A stretch of DNA of 26,427 nucleotides. Origin: an uncultured Eubacteriales bacterium. Lineage in GTDB: Bacteria; Bacillota_A; Clostridia; Oscillospirales; Oscillospiraceae. Positions within the stretch are counted from its first letter, which is position 1. Each line of letters begins with the position of its first letter. A program made the translations under genes and the position numbers. The notes beneath the pieces are model-generated. The model searched no databases. It was not told the origin of the DNA and saw only the letters and a program-made list of their open reading frames with translations. Shown here one piece after another: positions 6,694 to 14,282 of this stretch. The stretch covers positions 1 to 26,427 of the forward strand of contig ONPY01000044.1 of NCBI GenBank assembly GCA_900319835.1. Reading direction: 5' to 3'.

Positions 6694-7616
6694 CAAGCGG
6701 AAGTCTGAAAATGCTCAACCCCCGGGGCGTCTGGGGCGCTGACACCGAGCTGAACCGGGACGGCTTCTACCCCTCCCTGAAAACCCCGCTCAAGCCCGTC
6801 ACCCGTACCAACTACCTGCCCGAGCGCGACGCAGACAAGACCCCTGTTCTTGAGTGCATCGACCTCGGCATCACCTTTGGCGGCCTGAAGGCCGTGGACA
6901 ATTTCAACATTGCGCTCGGCCGCACGGAGATCGCCGGTCTCATCGGCCCCAACGGGGCCGGCAAGACCACCATCTTCAATCTCCTGACCAAGGTCTATGA
7001 GCCCACGCACGGCACCATCCTGCTCGACGGCAAGGACATCGCCTCCCTCGACACCGCGCAGATCAACCGCCGCGGCATCGCCCGTACCTTCCAGAACATC
7101 CGCCTGTTCCACAACCAGACGGTGCTGGAGAACGTGCTGATCGGCCTGCACAACGAGATGGACTACGGCATGATGGGCGGCATTCTGCGTCTGCCGGGCT
7201 ACTGGCGGGCCGAGAAAATCGCCAAGGGCCGCGCCATGGAGTACCTGTCTCTGTTCCACCTGGAGGAGCACGCGGATGAGCTGGCCGGCTCCCTCCCCTA
7301 CGGTGCGCAGCGCCGCCTGGAGATCGCCCGGGCCCTTGCCACGAACCCCGCCCTGCTGTTGCTGGACGAGCCGGCTGCGGGCATGAACCCCTCGGAGACC
7401 GCGGAGCTGATGGAGAACATCGTCAAGATCCGCGACACCTTCCAGATCGCCATTCTCCTCATCGAGCACGACATGAACCTGGTCATGAACATCTGCGAGG
7501 GCATTGCGGTTTTGAACTTCGGGCGCATCATCGCCAAGGGCAGCCCCGATGACATCCGCTCCAACCCCGCGGTGATCGAGGCCTATCTCGGCAGAAAGGG
7601 GGCCAACAAGGCATGA
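6690..7616 (+). CDS. livG: Branched-chain amino acid ABC transporter ATP-binding protein LivG, with N-terminal extension
   Basis: This 308-residue ABC ATPase hydrolyses ATP to drive LivHM. The ATPase domain begins near residue 52 (VLECIDLGITFGGLKAVDNF). Walker A is GPNGAGKTT at about 86-94, the Q-loop region is ARTFQNIRLF, the signature is the LivG-type LPYGAQRRLEIARAL, Walker B is LLLLDEPAAGMNP, and the switch histidine lies in LLIEHDMNLVM. The C-terminal VLNFGRIIAKGSPDDIRSNPAVIEAYLG is typical. LivG proteins are usually about 255 residues; the extra 50 N-terminal residues have no recognised domain. The start is supported by AAGGAGGT nine bases upstream, and no good internal start lies near the domain border. 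Confidence 0.95.
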   Translation: MTSGSLKMLNPRGVWGADTELNRDGFYPSLKTPLKPVTRTNYLPERDADKTPVLECIDLGITFGGLKAVDNFNIALGRTEIAGLIGPNGAGKTTIFNLLTKVYEPTHGTILLDGKDIASLDTAQINRRGIARTFQNIRLFHNQTVLENVLIGLHNEMDYGMMGGILRLPGYWRAEKIAKGRAMEYLSLFHLEEHADELAGSLPYGAQRRLEIARALATNPALLLLDEPAAGMNPSETAELMENIVKIRDTFQIAILLIEHDMNLVMNICEGIAVLNFGRIIAKGSPDDIRSNPAVIEAYLGRKGANKA

Positions 7617-8317
7617 TGCTCAAGGCAGAGGATCTCAACGTCTATTACGGCCCCATCCACGCCGTCAAGGGCGTGAGCTTTGAGGTCAAAGAGGGTGAGA
7701 TCGTCACCCTTATCGGCGCCAACGGCGCCGGCAAATCCACCACGCTGAAAACCGTCTCCGGCCTGATGCGCAGCCGCGGCGGGCGTATTGAGTTTATGGA
7801 CAAGAGCATCGCCTCCGCCCCCGCCCACAAGATTGTGGAGCTGGGTCTGGCCCACGTGCCCGAGGGGCGGCGCATCTTCACCCGCATGACCGTGGAGGAA
7901 AACCTGGACATGGGCGCCTTCATCAAGAAGAACGCCAACGTCGAGCAGGACAAGGAGCGCGTCTTCGAGCAGTTTCCCCGCCTCAAGGAGCGGCGCAGGC
8001 AGATCGCGGGCACCCTCTCCGGCGGCGAGCAGCAGATGCTGGCCATGGGCCGCGCGCTGATGTCGAGCCCCAAGCTGCTGATGCTGGACGAGCCCTCCAT
8101 GGGTCTGGCCCCCATTCTGGTCGAGCAGGTCTTTGACATCATCACCGCCCTGCACAAGGCGGGCACCACCATTTTGCTGGTGGAGCAGAACGCCGAGATG
8201 GCCCTGGCCGTGGCCGACCGGGCTTACGTCATGGAGACCGGGCGCATCACCCTCTCCGGCACCGGCAAAGAGCTGGCGGCAAGCGAAGAGGTGCAGAAAG
8301 CGTACTTGGGCGGCTGA
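7613..8317 (+). CDS. livF: Branched-chain amino acid ABC transporter ATP-binding protein LivF
   Basis: This 234-residue ABC ATPase is of normal LivF length. Walker A is GANGAGKST (35-43), the Q-loop region holds GLAHVPEGRRIFTRMTVEENL, a LivF hallmark, the signature is LSGGEQQMLAMGRAL, Walker B is LLMLDEPSMGLAP, and the switch histidine position reads LLVEQN, as is usual in LivF. It forms a heterodimer with LivG under the LivHM channel. The ATG at 7613 overlaps the livG stop by four bases; a second ATG at 7616 follows directly, so the first residue is uncertain by one. It is the last gene of the liv operon, closed by a terminator at 8394. Confidence 0.95.
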   Translation: MMLKAEDLNVYYGPIHAVKGVSFEVKEGEIVTLIGANGAGKSTTLKTVSGLMRSRGGRIEFMDKSIASAPAHKIVELGLAHVPEGRRIFTRMTVEENLDMGAFIKKNANVEQDKERVFEQFPRLKERRRQIAGTLSGGEQQMLAMGRALMSSPKLLMLDEPSMGLAPILVEQVFDIITALHKAGTTILLVEQNAEMALAVADRAYVMETGRITLSGTGKELAASEEVQKAYLGG

Positions 8318-8333
8318 CCACAGGGAAGCCGGA

Positions 8334-8388
8334 GGGGTTCCTTTACCCCTCAGTCAGCTTCGCTGACAGCTCCCCTTTCAGGGGCGCC
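8334..8388. repeat. Three-hairpin intergenic repeat after livF
   Basis: Three short stems follow one another: GGGGT/ACCCC (8334-8349), GTCAGC-TTC-GCTGAC (8353-8367) and CCCCT-TTC-AGGGG (8372-8384). The CCCTC, TTCG-capped stem, then C-rich/G-rich stem order is the same as in half of the larger element at 20858-20947. This suggests one dispersed repeat family; genome-wide copies cannot be checked here. Confidence 0.5.
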
Positions 8389-8393
8389 TTTTC

Positions 8394-8426
8394 AAAAAAG
8401 CACGGCAAAAAATGCCGTGCTTTTTT
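8394..8426 (+). terminator. Terminator of the liv operon
   Basis: A perfect stem AAAAAAGCACGGCA (8394-8407) with TGCCGTGCTTTTTT (8413-8426) and loop AAAAA has a GC core and a T-run on both strands, so it can stop transcription in either direction. It insulates liv from the next gene. Confidence 0.93.
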
Positions 8427-8552
8427 CACGCTTCCGTATTATACTGAAAGTGGGGCAAAATCTTTGGAAAAGTTCAGATTTCCCGCGGAACAAAGTCCGC
8501 TCCGCCGCGTCCTATCAGCCGAGGACAAAAACATTTCAAGGAGGACACCACC

Positions 8553-9629
8553 ATGAAAATGAGAAAAATCACCGCGCTTGTGCTCTGCCTGCTCATGGCC
8601 CTCTCTCTCTGCGCCTGCGGCAGCAGTCAGAGCGCCAAATCTGAAAGCTCCGGCAGTTATTACGCCTCTCCCGCCGAGGCCCCCATGCCCGCCCCTGCCG
8701 CGGCCAACGGCTTCTACGCCGCGGAGGAGGCCGCCTACGACATGGCGGTCGTCGACGGCGACAGCGGCTTTGTCACCGCCAGCACCGCCGCCCGGAAGGA
8801 GTCCGGCAGTGAGACCCCCGAGGAAAACCCCGAAAAGATCATCTACTCCGCCGACGCCACCGTGGAGACCACCGAATTTGACCAGAGCATCGCGGAGCTC
8901 AACGCCATGCTCAGCGAGTGCGGCGGCTTTGTGGAGTCCAGCTCCGTCAACGGCAACAACTATTACGACTCCTCCCGCGGCAACGTCTCCCGCCGCACCG
9001 CCAGCTACACCCTGCGCATTCCCAGCGCCAGGTTCAGCGGCGTGATGGAGAGTCTCTCCCGCCTCGGCAACGTCCCCTATACCTACATGTACACCGAGAA
9101 CGTCACCGCCCAGTACTACGACGTGCAGGCCCGCATGCAGGCCCTGCAGGCCCAGGAAAAGCGACTGGTGGAGATGATGGAGATCGCGGAGACCGTGGAG
9201 GACATCATCACCATCGAGGACAAACTCACCGACGTGCGCTACCGCATCGACTCCCTGCAGTCAAGCCTGAACAACTGGGACCGCCGCGTCAGCTACTCCA
9301 CGCTGAATCTCACTGTCAAGGAGGTGCAGGTCTACACCCCCGAGACGGTGGTGAAGATCACCTATGGCGAGCGCCTGGCCAGGGCCTTTGTAAACAGTCT
9401 GAAAAACGCGGGCGAGTTCTTCCAGGATCTGCTGGTGTTCCTGGTCTCCGCCCTGCCGACGCTTGTGATCCTGGCGGTGCTGTTCTTCGTCTGCCGCCCG
9501 CTGCTGAAGAAGTGGCACGCCAAGGGCAAGGAGCGCCGGGCCAGGCGCGCCGCCGAGAAGGCCGCAAAGAAGGCTCTGAAGGTCCAGGCCCCCGCTGCCG
9601 AGGCCAAGGACGAGACCGGCAAGCCGTAA
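8553..9629 (+). CDS. DUF4349 domain-containing lipoprotein
   Basis: The protein has 358 residues. A lipoprotein signal ends LSLCAC, with C22 as the likely lipidated cysteine. A Ser/Ala/Pro-rich linker reaches about residue 95. The DUF4349 domain covers about 98-325: KIIYSADATVETTEFDQ, GGFVESSSVNG, YTLRIPSARFSGVMESLSRLG, then a coiled-coil-like helix (DVQARMQALQAQEKRLVEMM to LTDVRYRIDSLQSSLNNWDRRV) and STLNLTVKEV. A membrane helix follows at about 292-317, then a basic Ala/Lys/Arg tail. The domain's biochemical role is not established. Start follows AAGGAGG. It lies alone between the liv terminator and murT; a TATACT at 8440-8445 could be its -10, but the -35 is poor. Confidence 0.9.
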   Translation: MKMRKITALVLCLLMALSLCACGSSQSAKSESSGSYYASPAEAPMPAPAAANGFYAAEEAAYDMAVVDGDSGFVTASTAARKESGSETPEENPEKIIYSADATVETTEFDQSIAELNAMLSECGGFVESSSVNGNNYYDSSRGNVSRRTASYTLRIPSARFSGVMESLSRLGNVPYTYMYTENVTAQYYDVQARMQALQAQEKRLVEMMEIAETVEDIITIEDKLTDVRYRIDSLQSSLNNWDRRVSYSTLNLTVKEVQVYTPETVVKITYGERLARAFVNSLKNAGEFFQDLLVFLVSALPTLVILAVLFFVCRPLLKKWHAKGKERRARRAAEKAAKKALKVQAPAAEAKDETGKP

Positions 9630-9659
9630 GCTCCCTTGCAAAAACCACATAGAGAAACG

Positions 9660-9694
9660 TATTCTCCCCGGCAATTTACTTGCCGGGGAGAATA
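9660..9694. repeat. Perfect 15-bp inverted repeat upstream of murT
   Basis: Arms at 9660-9674 (TATTCTCCCCGGCAA) and 9680-9694 are exactly complementary with a five-base centre. No T-run follows on either strand. It overlaps the predicted -35 of the murT promoter, so it may be an operator for a dimeric repressor, or it may simply be a transcript 3'-end hairpin for the upstream lipoprotein gene. Confidence 0.7.
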
Positions 9695-9709
9695 TACTTA
9701 TGTTATAAT
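9680..9709 (+). promoter_or_regulatory. Promoter of the murT operon
   Basis: An extended -10 (TG-T-TATAAT, core at 9704-9709) has a weak -35, TTGCCG at 9680-9685, with an 18-base spacer. The -35 lies in the right arm of the inverted repeat at 9660-9694. Transcription would start near 9716, about 30 bases before murT. Confidence 0.65.
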
Positions 9710-9747
9710 GACTTGTTGCATTCCATCCGTTAAGAAGGAGTACCGCC

Positions 9748-11121
9748 ATGGGTTTTCGTGCTTTTCTCGCCATATTGCTCTGCAAGGGGCTGCGCTGGAT
9801 CTCCCGCGTGCTGCACCGGGGCGGCACCGCCATGCCCGGCCGCTGGGCGCTGCGCGTCTGCCCGAACCTGCTGAGCATCCTGGCCAGGGACGTCAAGTCC
9901 GTCGCCATCACCGGCACCAACGGCAAGACCACCTCCGCCCGGATGATCGAGCAGGCCTTTGCCGAGCAGGGCAAGAGCTATTTTGCCAACCGCTCCGGGG
10001 CCAACCTGATCTCCGGCATCACCACGGAGTTTGTGATGAACTCCACCCTCTCCGGCAAGTGCCGCAAGGAGTACGCCGTCATCGAGTGCGATGAGGCCGC
10101 CGCCGTAAAGGTCTTCCCTCAACTCAGGCCGAAGGTCGTCGTGGTGACGAACCTCTTCCGGGATCAGCTCGACCGCTACGGCGAGGTGACCCACACCCTG
10201 GAAAACGTGCGCACCGGCATCGCCGCCGTGCCGGAGGCGGTGCTCTGTCTCAACGCTGACTGCTCTCTCACCGCGTCGCTCGCGGGGGATCTGCCGAACA
10301 AGGTCGTCTTCTTCGGCATCAACGCGGGCGCCGTGCCCTCCGCCAAGAAGAGTGAGCTGTCCGACGCCAGCCACTGCATCCGCTGCAAGACCGAATATGA
10401 ATACGACTATATCACCTACGGCCACCTGGGCGGCTTCCGCTGCCCCCACTGCGGCTACCGGCGGAGAAGCCCGGAATACGCCGTCACCGATGTCGCGGCC
10501 CAGACCGCCGAGGGCAGCAGCATCGTGCTGAACGCCCGGGGGCAGAAGTACCTGGCCGAGGTCAATCTCCCCGCCCTGTACAACGTCTACAACGCCGCGG
10601 GCGCCGTGGCCGCCGTGACCGAGATGGGGCTGGGCACCGACGCCGCCGTCTCCGCCATTGAGAACTTCAAATGCGGCTTCGGGCGCATGGAGAACTTCAA
10701 GCTCGGAAAGAGCGGCGCCAAGATGATGCTGGTGAAAAATCCCGCCGGCTGCAACCAGGTGCTGGACTTTCTTTCCAACGTCAAGGAAAAGTTCTCCCTG
10801 GTGATCTGTCTCAACGACCGGGGCGCCGACGGCACGGATGTCTCCTGGATCTACGACGCGGCCTTTGAGAGGCTCCCCGACATGGGCGGCGCGCTGGAGA
10901 AAATCGTGGTCGCCGGCGACCGGGCCGCCGACATGGCCGTGCGCGTCAAGTACGCGGGGGTGGCCCCGCAGTTTATTGAGATCCAGCGGGATTACGAAAA
11001 GCTGGTTTGCTGGATGGAGGAGCAGGAGCATCCCGTCTTCATCATCCCCACCTACACCGCCATGCTGGAGCTGCGCGAGACCGTCATCCGCCATGTGGGC
11101 GGGGACGAATTCTGGGTTTGA
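9748..11121 (+). CDS. murT: Lipid II isoglutaminyl synthase, Mur ligase-like subunit MurT
   Basis: This 457-residue protein, together with GatD, amidates the D-glutamate of lipid II stem peptides to D-isoglutamine on the cytoplasmic side. A hydrophobic N-terminus (about 1-22) is followed by the Mur ligase ATP-binding loop TGTNGKTT (55-62), then VIECDEAAA and TNLFRDQLDRYGE. Inserted in the central domain is a zinc ribbon with cysteines at 210, 213, 232 and 235, a feature of MurT. The C-terminal part (DUF1727) has NPAGCNQVL and NDRGADGTDVSWIYD (356-370), where the family's activating aspartate sits. Length matches known MurT (about 440). Start follows AAGAAGGAG. gatD starts 27 bases downstream. 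Confidence 0.95.
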   Translation: MGFRAFLAILLCKGLRWISRVLHRGGTAMPGRWALRVCPNLLSILARDVKSVAITGTNGKTTSARMIEQAFAEQGKSYFANRSGANLISGITTEFVMNSTLSGKCRKEYAVIECDEAAAVKVFPQLRPKVVVVTNLFRDQLDRYGEVTHTLENVRTGIAAVPEAVLCLNADCSLTASLAGDLPNKVVFFGINAGAVPSAKKSELSDASHCIRCKTEYEYDYITYGHLGGFRCPHCGYRRRSPEYAVTDVAAQTAEGSSIVLNARGQKYLAEVNLPALYNVYNAAGAVAAVTEMGLGTDAAVSAIENFKCGFGRMENFKLGKSGAKMMLVKNPAGCNQVLDFLSNVKEKFSLVICLNDRGADGTDVSWIYDAAFERLPDMGGALEKIVVAGDRAADMAVRVKYAGVAPQFIEIQRDYEKLVCWMEEQEHPVFIIPTYTAMLELRETVIRHVGGDEFWV

Positions 11122-11148
11122 CCCCTTGCCGAACAAGGAAGGTACTGT

Positions 11149-11889
11149 ATGGAACTGAACATTTGTCATCTCTACCCGGACGTGCTGAATCTCTACGGCG
11201 ACGGCGGCAACATCCGCTGCCTGAAGCAGCGCCTTGCCTGGCGCGGCATCGCGGCGAACGTGACCAAGATGCCCATCGGCGACAGGACGAGTCTCACGGG
11301 CTTTGATTTGGTTTTCATCGGCGGCGGGCAGGACTTTGAGCAGCAGGTGCTGCTGGAGGACCTGCACCGTGGCCGGGATCAGGAGCTGCTGGCCGCGGTG
11401 GCCGACGGCGTGACGGTGCTTGCCATCTGCGGCGGCTACCAGATGCTGGGCCACTACTACGAGACCCACGACGGGCAGCGCTGCGACTTCATCGGGGCGC
11501 TGGATCTCGTCACCATCGGCGCAAAAAAACGCATGATCGGCAACTACATGTTCCGCTGCGGCGAAGAGCTGGGCGGCATGACGGTGGTCGGCTTTGAAAA
11601 CCACAGCGGCAAGACCCGTCTCGGCGCCGGGGTGCAGCCGCTTGGCACCGTGCTCTCCGGCTTCGGCAACAACGGGGAGGACGGCACCGAGGGCGCACAC
11701 TTCAACAATGTCTTCGGCACCTACAGCCACGGGCCCATGCTGCCGAAGAATCCGGCCTTTGCCGATCTGCTGCTGCGCACAGCGCTAAAGCGCAAATACG
11801 GCACGGCGGAGCTTGCCCCGCTGGACGACACGCTGGAGACCATGGCCCATGACGAGATGGTCCGGCGTCTGGAAAGGAGCCGGGGATGA
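11149..11889 (+). CDS. gatD: Lipid II isoglutaminyl synthase, glutamine amidotransferase subunit GatD
   Basis: This 246-residue class I (CobB/CobQ-like) glutaminase supplies ammonia to MurT. The N-terminus ICHLYPDVLNLYGDGGNI is typical of GatD. The nucleophile is C94 in VLAICGGYQMLG, the position known for characterised GatD, and the histidine is H194 in TYSHGPMLPKNPAFAD. GFENHSGKT at about 148-156 is also conserved. The ribosome binding site is AAGGAAGG. The gene ends in an ATGA overlap with the deaminase gene, so the latter is likely translated from the same message. No second subunit gene is missing: MurT/GatD are both complete here. Confidence 0.95.
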   Translation: MELNICHLYPDVLNLYGDGGNIRCLKQRLAWRGIAANVTKMPIGDRTSLTGFDLVFIGGGQDFEQQVLLEDLHRGRDQELLAAVADGVTVLAICGGYQMLGHYYETHDGQRCDFIGALDLVTIGAKKRMIGNYMFRCGEELGGMTVVGFENHSGKTRLGAGVQPLGTVLSGFGNNGEDGTEGAHFNNVFGTYSHGPMLPKNPAFADLLLRTALKRKYGTAELAPLDDTLETMAHDEMVRRLERSRG

Positions 11890-13154
11890 TACGCTTTGTG
11901 AACGGCCGCGTGCTGCGCTTTGCGGGCGGCATGCGTCTGACCGGAGACGAGGTCTGGACAGACGGCGGCCAGATCGCCTATGTGGGTCCCGCCCGTATCG
12001 ACGCCCCTGTCTTCGAGCGGACGGTAAACCTAAACGGCGACGTGCTGATGCCGGGCTTTAAAAACGCCCACACCCACACCGCCATGACCTTTCTGCGCTC
12101 CTACGCCGACGATATGCCCTTAAACGACTGGCTCTACAAGCAGGTCTTCCCCCACGAGGCGAAGGTCACGCCGGAGATGCTGTACGTCTTCACCAGGCTC
12201 GGCATTCTCGAATACCTCTCCTCCGGCATCACCGCGAGCTTCGATATGTATTTCCACAACGACGCCTACGCCCAGGCCAACATCGACAGCGGCTTTCGCA
12301 CCGTAATCTGTGCGGCGCTGAACAACTTTGACAAAGACGTGGAGAACATCGAGCGGGAGTATCTCAAGTTCAACGCTCTCGACGAGCTGGTCTCCTACCG
12401 GCTCGGCATCCACGCCGAGTACACCACCTGCCGCGAGCGCATGGAGTATCTCTGCGCACTGGCCCACAAGTACAAGGAGCCCTGCTTTGCCCACCTGTGC
12501 GAGACGAAGGCCGAGGTGGACGGCTGCGTGGAGCGCTACGGACTCACGCCGCCGATGCTGCTCGACTCCCTGGGCTTCTTCGACTACGGCGGGGGCGGCT
12601 TCCACTGCGTGTGGATGAGCAACGAGGACGTGGCGCTGTTCCAGAAAAAACAGCTCTGGGCCGTCACCAACCCCTGCTCCAACTTAAAGCTCGCCAGCGG
12701 CATCTGCCCGGTGGACAGGCTCTCTGCCGCGGGCATTCCCATGGCCATCGGCACCGACGGGGCCGCCAGCAACAACGCGCTGGACTTTTTCAGGGAGATG
12801 TATCTGGCCTCCGTGCTGCAGAAGGTAAAGCTCTCCGACGCCGCCGCGGGCGGGGCCGACCGGGTGCTGGAGATGGCCTGCGTGGGCGGCGCGCGCGTGA
12901 TGGGGCTTGAAGACTGCGACGACATCGCCCCCGGCAAGCGGGCAGATCTCATCGTGCTGGACCTCAACCGCCCCAACATGCAGCCGCTGCACAACATTCC
13001 CCGCAACATCGTCTACGCCGGCTCCAAGGAGAACGTGCGCATGACCATGGTAAACGGCCGGGTGCTGTACGAAAACGGGGAGTTCTTCATCGGGGAGGAT
13101 CCCCGAAGGCTCTACGCCAAAGCCAACGCCATGATTCGGGAGATTACCGCATGA
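11886..13154 (+). CDS. Amidohydrolase, MTA/SAH deaminase-like
   Basis: This 422-residue metal-dependent amidohydrolase resembles 5'-methylthioadenosine/S-adenosylhomocysteine deaminases (MtaD), which turn the adenine base into hypoxanthine. It has a small N-terminal beta-sandwich, then PGFKNAHTHTAMTFLRSYADDMPLNDWLY with metal ligands H62 and H64, a further histidine in CFAHLCETKAEV, another in FHCVWMSNEDV, and the catalytic aspartate in IGTDGAASNNALDFF. The C-terminal DIAPGKRADLIVLDLNRPNMQP and YAGSKENVRMTMVNGRVLYENG are typical of the family. Other amino-purine or guanine-type substrates are possible. It overlaps gatD and the PHP gene by four bases each, so all three are probably co-translated. 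Confidence 0.88.
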   Translation: MIRFVNGRVLRFAGGMRLTGDEVWTDGGQIAYVGPARIDAPVFERTVNLNGDVLMPGFKNAHTHTAMTFLRSYADDMPLNDWLYKQVFPHEAKVTPEMLYVFTRLGILEYLSSGITASFDMYFHNDAYAQANIDSGFRTVICAALNNFDKDVENIEREYLKFNALDELVSYRLGIHAEYTTCRERMEYLCALAHKYKEPCFAHLCETKAEVDGCVERYGLTPPMLLDSLGFFDYGGGGFHCVWMSNEDVALFQKKQLWAVTNPCSNLKLASGICPVDRLSAAGIPMAIGTDGAASNNALDFFREMYLASVLQKVKLSDAAAGGADRVLEMACVGGARVMGLEDCDDIAPGKRADLIVLDLNRPNMQPLHNIPRNIVYAGSKENVRMTMVNGRVLYENGEFFIGEDPRRLYAKANAMIREITA

Positions 13155-13993
13155 GAGAGATTGATCTGCATATTCACACCACCGGCTCTGACGGCACCTT
13201 CCCGCCCCGGGAGGCGGTAAAGCTGGCCAAAGCCCGCGGGCTGCGGGCCATGGCCGTGACGGACCACGACACGGTGATCGGCTACCCGGAGGCCGCGGCC
13301 GCGGGCGAGGAGCTGGGCGTCGAGGTGGTGCCCGGCATCGAGATCAGCACCAAGTACGGCGTGGCCGTGCATGTGCTGGGCTACTACATTGACCCCGCGT
13401 CCCCGGCGCTGCGCCCGGTGCTGGACTGGGTGGTGGCCGACCGGGACAACCGCAACCGCAAGATGGCCGAGCTCATGGCCGCCGACGGTCTCCCCGTCAC
13501 CTACGAGGGGATGCAGGCGCGCTTCGGGGCGGTCATCGGCAGGCCGCACTTTGCCCGGGTGCTGGTGGAGCTGGGTCTTGCGGAGAGCATCAACGACGCC
13601 TTTGCCCGCTTTGTGGAGAAGGGGCAGAAGTACTATATGCCCCGCACCATCATGCCCATCGACCAGGCGGTGGAGATCATCGTCGCCTCCGGCGGCGTGC
13701 CGGTGCTGGCCCATCCCTTCCAGTACAGGAAGAACGACGAAGAGCTGCGTGAGCTGATCGAGCACTGCATGGACCACGGGCTGAAGGGCATGGAGTGCCG
13801 CTACAGCGGCTACGGCGAGGAGAAGGTCGCCTATCTGGAGGCCCTGGCCGGGGAATACGGCCTCGTCAAAACCGGCGGCAGCGACTTTCACGGGGACAAC
13901 AAGCCCCATATCCAACTGGGCACCGGCATCGAGGGCGAGCTGGACGTGCCTTACGCGTGGCTCGAAAAGCTCAAAGAAATCGCCGGAAAATAA
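13151..13993 (+). CDS. PHP-domain phosphoesterase (nucleoside-bisphosphate phosphatase / RNase AM-like)
   Basis: The 280-residue protein is a PHP phosphoesterase of the YciV/TrpH group, members of which remove the 3' phosphate from 3',5'-nucleoside bisphosphates (pAp) or trim 5' ends of RNA. Metal ligands are visible: DLHIHTTGSDG (7-HIH-9 region), AVTDHDT, VPGIEIS, a histidine in VHVLGYY, VLAHPFQY and GSDFHGDNKPH. The substrate-binding insert GRPHFARVLVELG and the segment FARFVEKGQKYYMPR are shared with characterised homologues. It is the last of four packed genes; its start overlaps the deaminase stop by four bases. Deaminase plus pAp phosphatase would both clear nucleotide by-products of sulfur and methyl transfer (inference). 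A terminator follows at 14109. Confidence 0.87.
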   Translation: MREIDLHIHTTGSDGTFPPREAVKLAKARGLRAMAVTDHDTVIGYPEAAAAGEELGVEVVPGIEISTKYGVAVHVLGYYIDPASPALRPVLDWVVADRDNRNRKMAELMAADGLPVTYEGMQARFGAVIGRPHFARVLVELGLAESINDAFARFVEKGQKYYMPRTIMPIDQAVEIIVASGGVPVLAHPFQYRKNDEELRELIEHCMDHGLKGMECRYSGYGEEKVAYLEALAGEYGLVKTGGSDFHGDNKPHIQLGTGIEGELDVPYAWLEKLKEIAGK

Positions 13994-13997
13994 AAAA

Positions 13998-14043
13998 GGC
14001 GTTGTCTCAAAACAGCTCAGACTGCTAATGAGGGGCAACGCCT
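13998..14043 (+). repeat. Repeat element copy after the PHP gene
   Basis: GGCGTTGTCTCAAAACAGCT at 13998-14017 occurs again, in reverse orientation, at 16966-16985, with weaker likeness continuing (TGCTAA, GA). Here AGGCGTTG (13997-14004) can also pair with CAACGCCT (14036-14043). Both copies begin within about 13 bases after a stop codon, in the direction of the gene, so they may work in 3'-end formation or be traces of a mobile repeat. Confidence 0.65.
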
Positions 14044-14282
14044 CTTTCCTTTGCCGCGAATGGTTGTAAAACGGAACCGGGGGAACCTGGACAAAGCTCA
14101 AAGGGTTGAAAACCATCCAAGGAGCACCGCAGAAGAGCGGCGCTCCCGGATGGTTTTTTCAATGTCTTCCTCGGCTCGTGGTTGGAGGGTTTTACATACA
14201 GCTTCCTGCCGTAGCCATACAGAACCTCCTCGCGCCTTGCGGCGATATAAGAGCCTTTATATAGGATGAAAGATTCTTATGA
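14044..14282. other. Convergent intergenic stretch
   Basis: No gene of useful size is seen. Apart from the terminator at 14109-14159, the sequence contains only a very short minus-strand frame of eight codons (14192-14218) after a GAGGAGG, and direct likeness to a known RNA family was not recognised. Confidence 0.5.
14109..14159. terminator. Terminator between convergent PHP and HAD genes
   Basis: AAAACCATCC (14109-14118) pairs with GGATGGTTTT (14148-14157), with a further GGAGC/GCTCC stem inside, followed by TTTTTT on the plus strand. On the minus strand the stem is followed by TTTTCAA, so it may serve both convergent genes. Confidence 0.85.

Noticed and set aside
14192..14218. Eight-codon frame after GAGGAGG on the minus strand
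   Set aside because: It is too short to support, with no leader-peptide features such as repeated codons or an attenuator after it.
14044..14282. Possible riboswitch or small RNA in the convergent gap
   Set aside because: Only the terminator hairpin is clear; no known RNA motif could be recognised.
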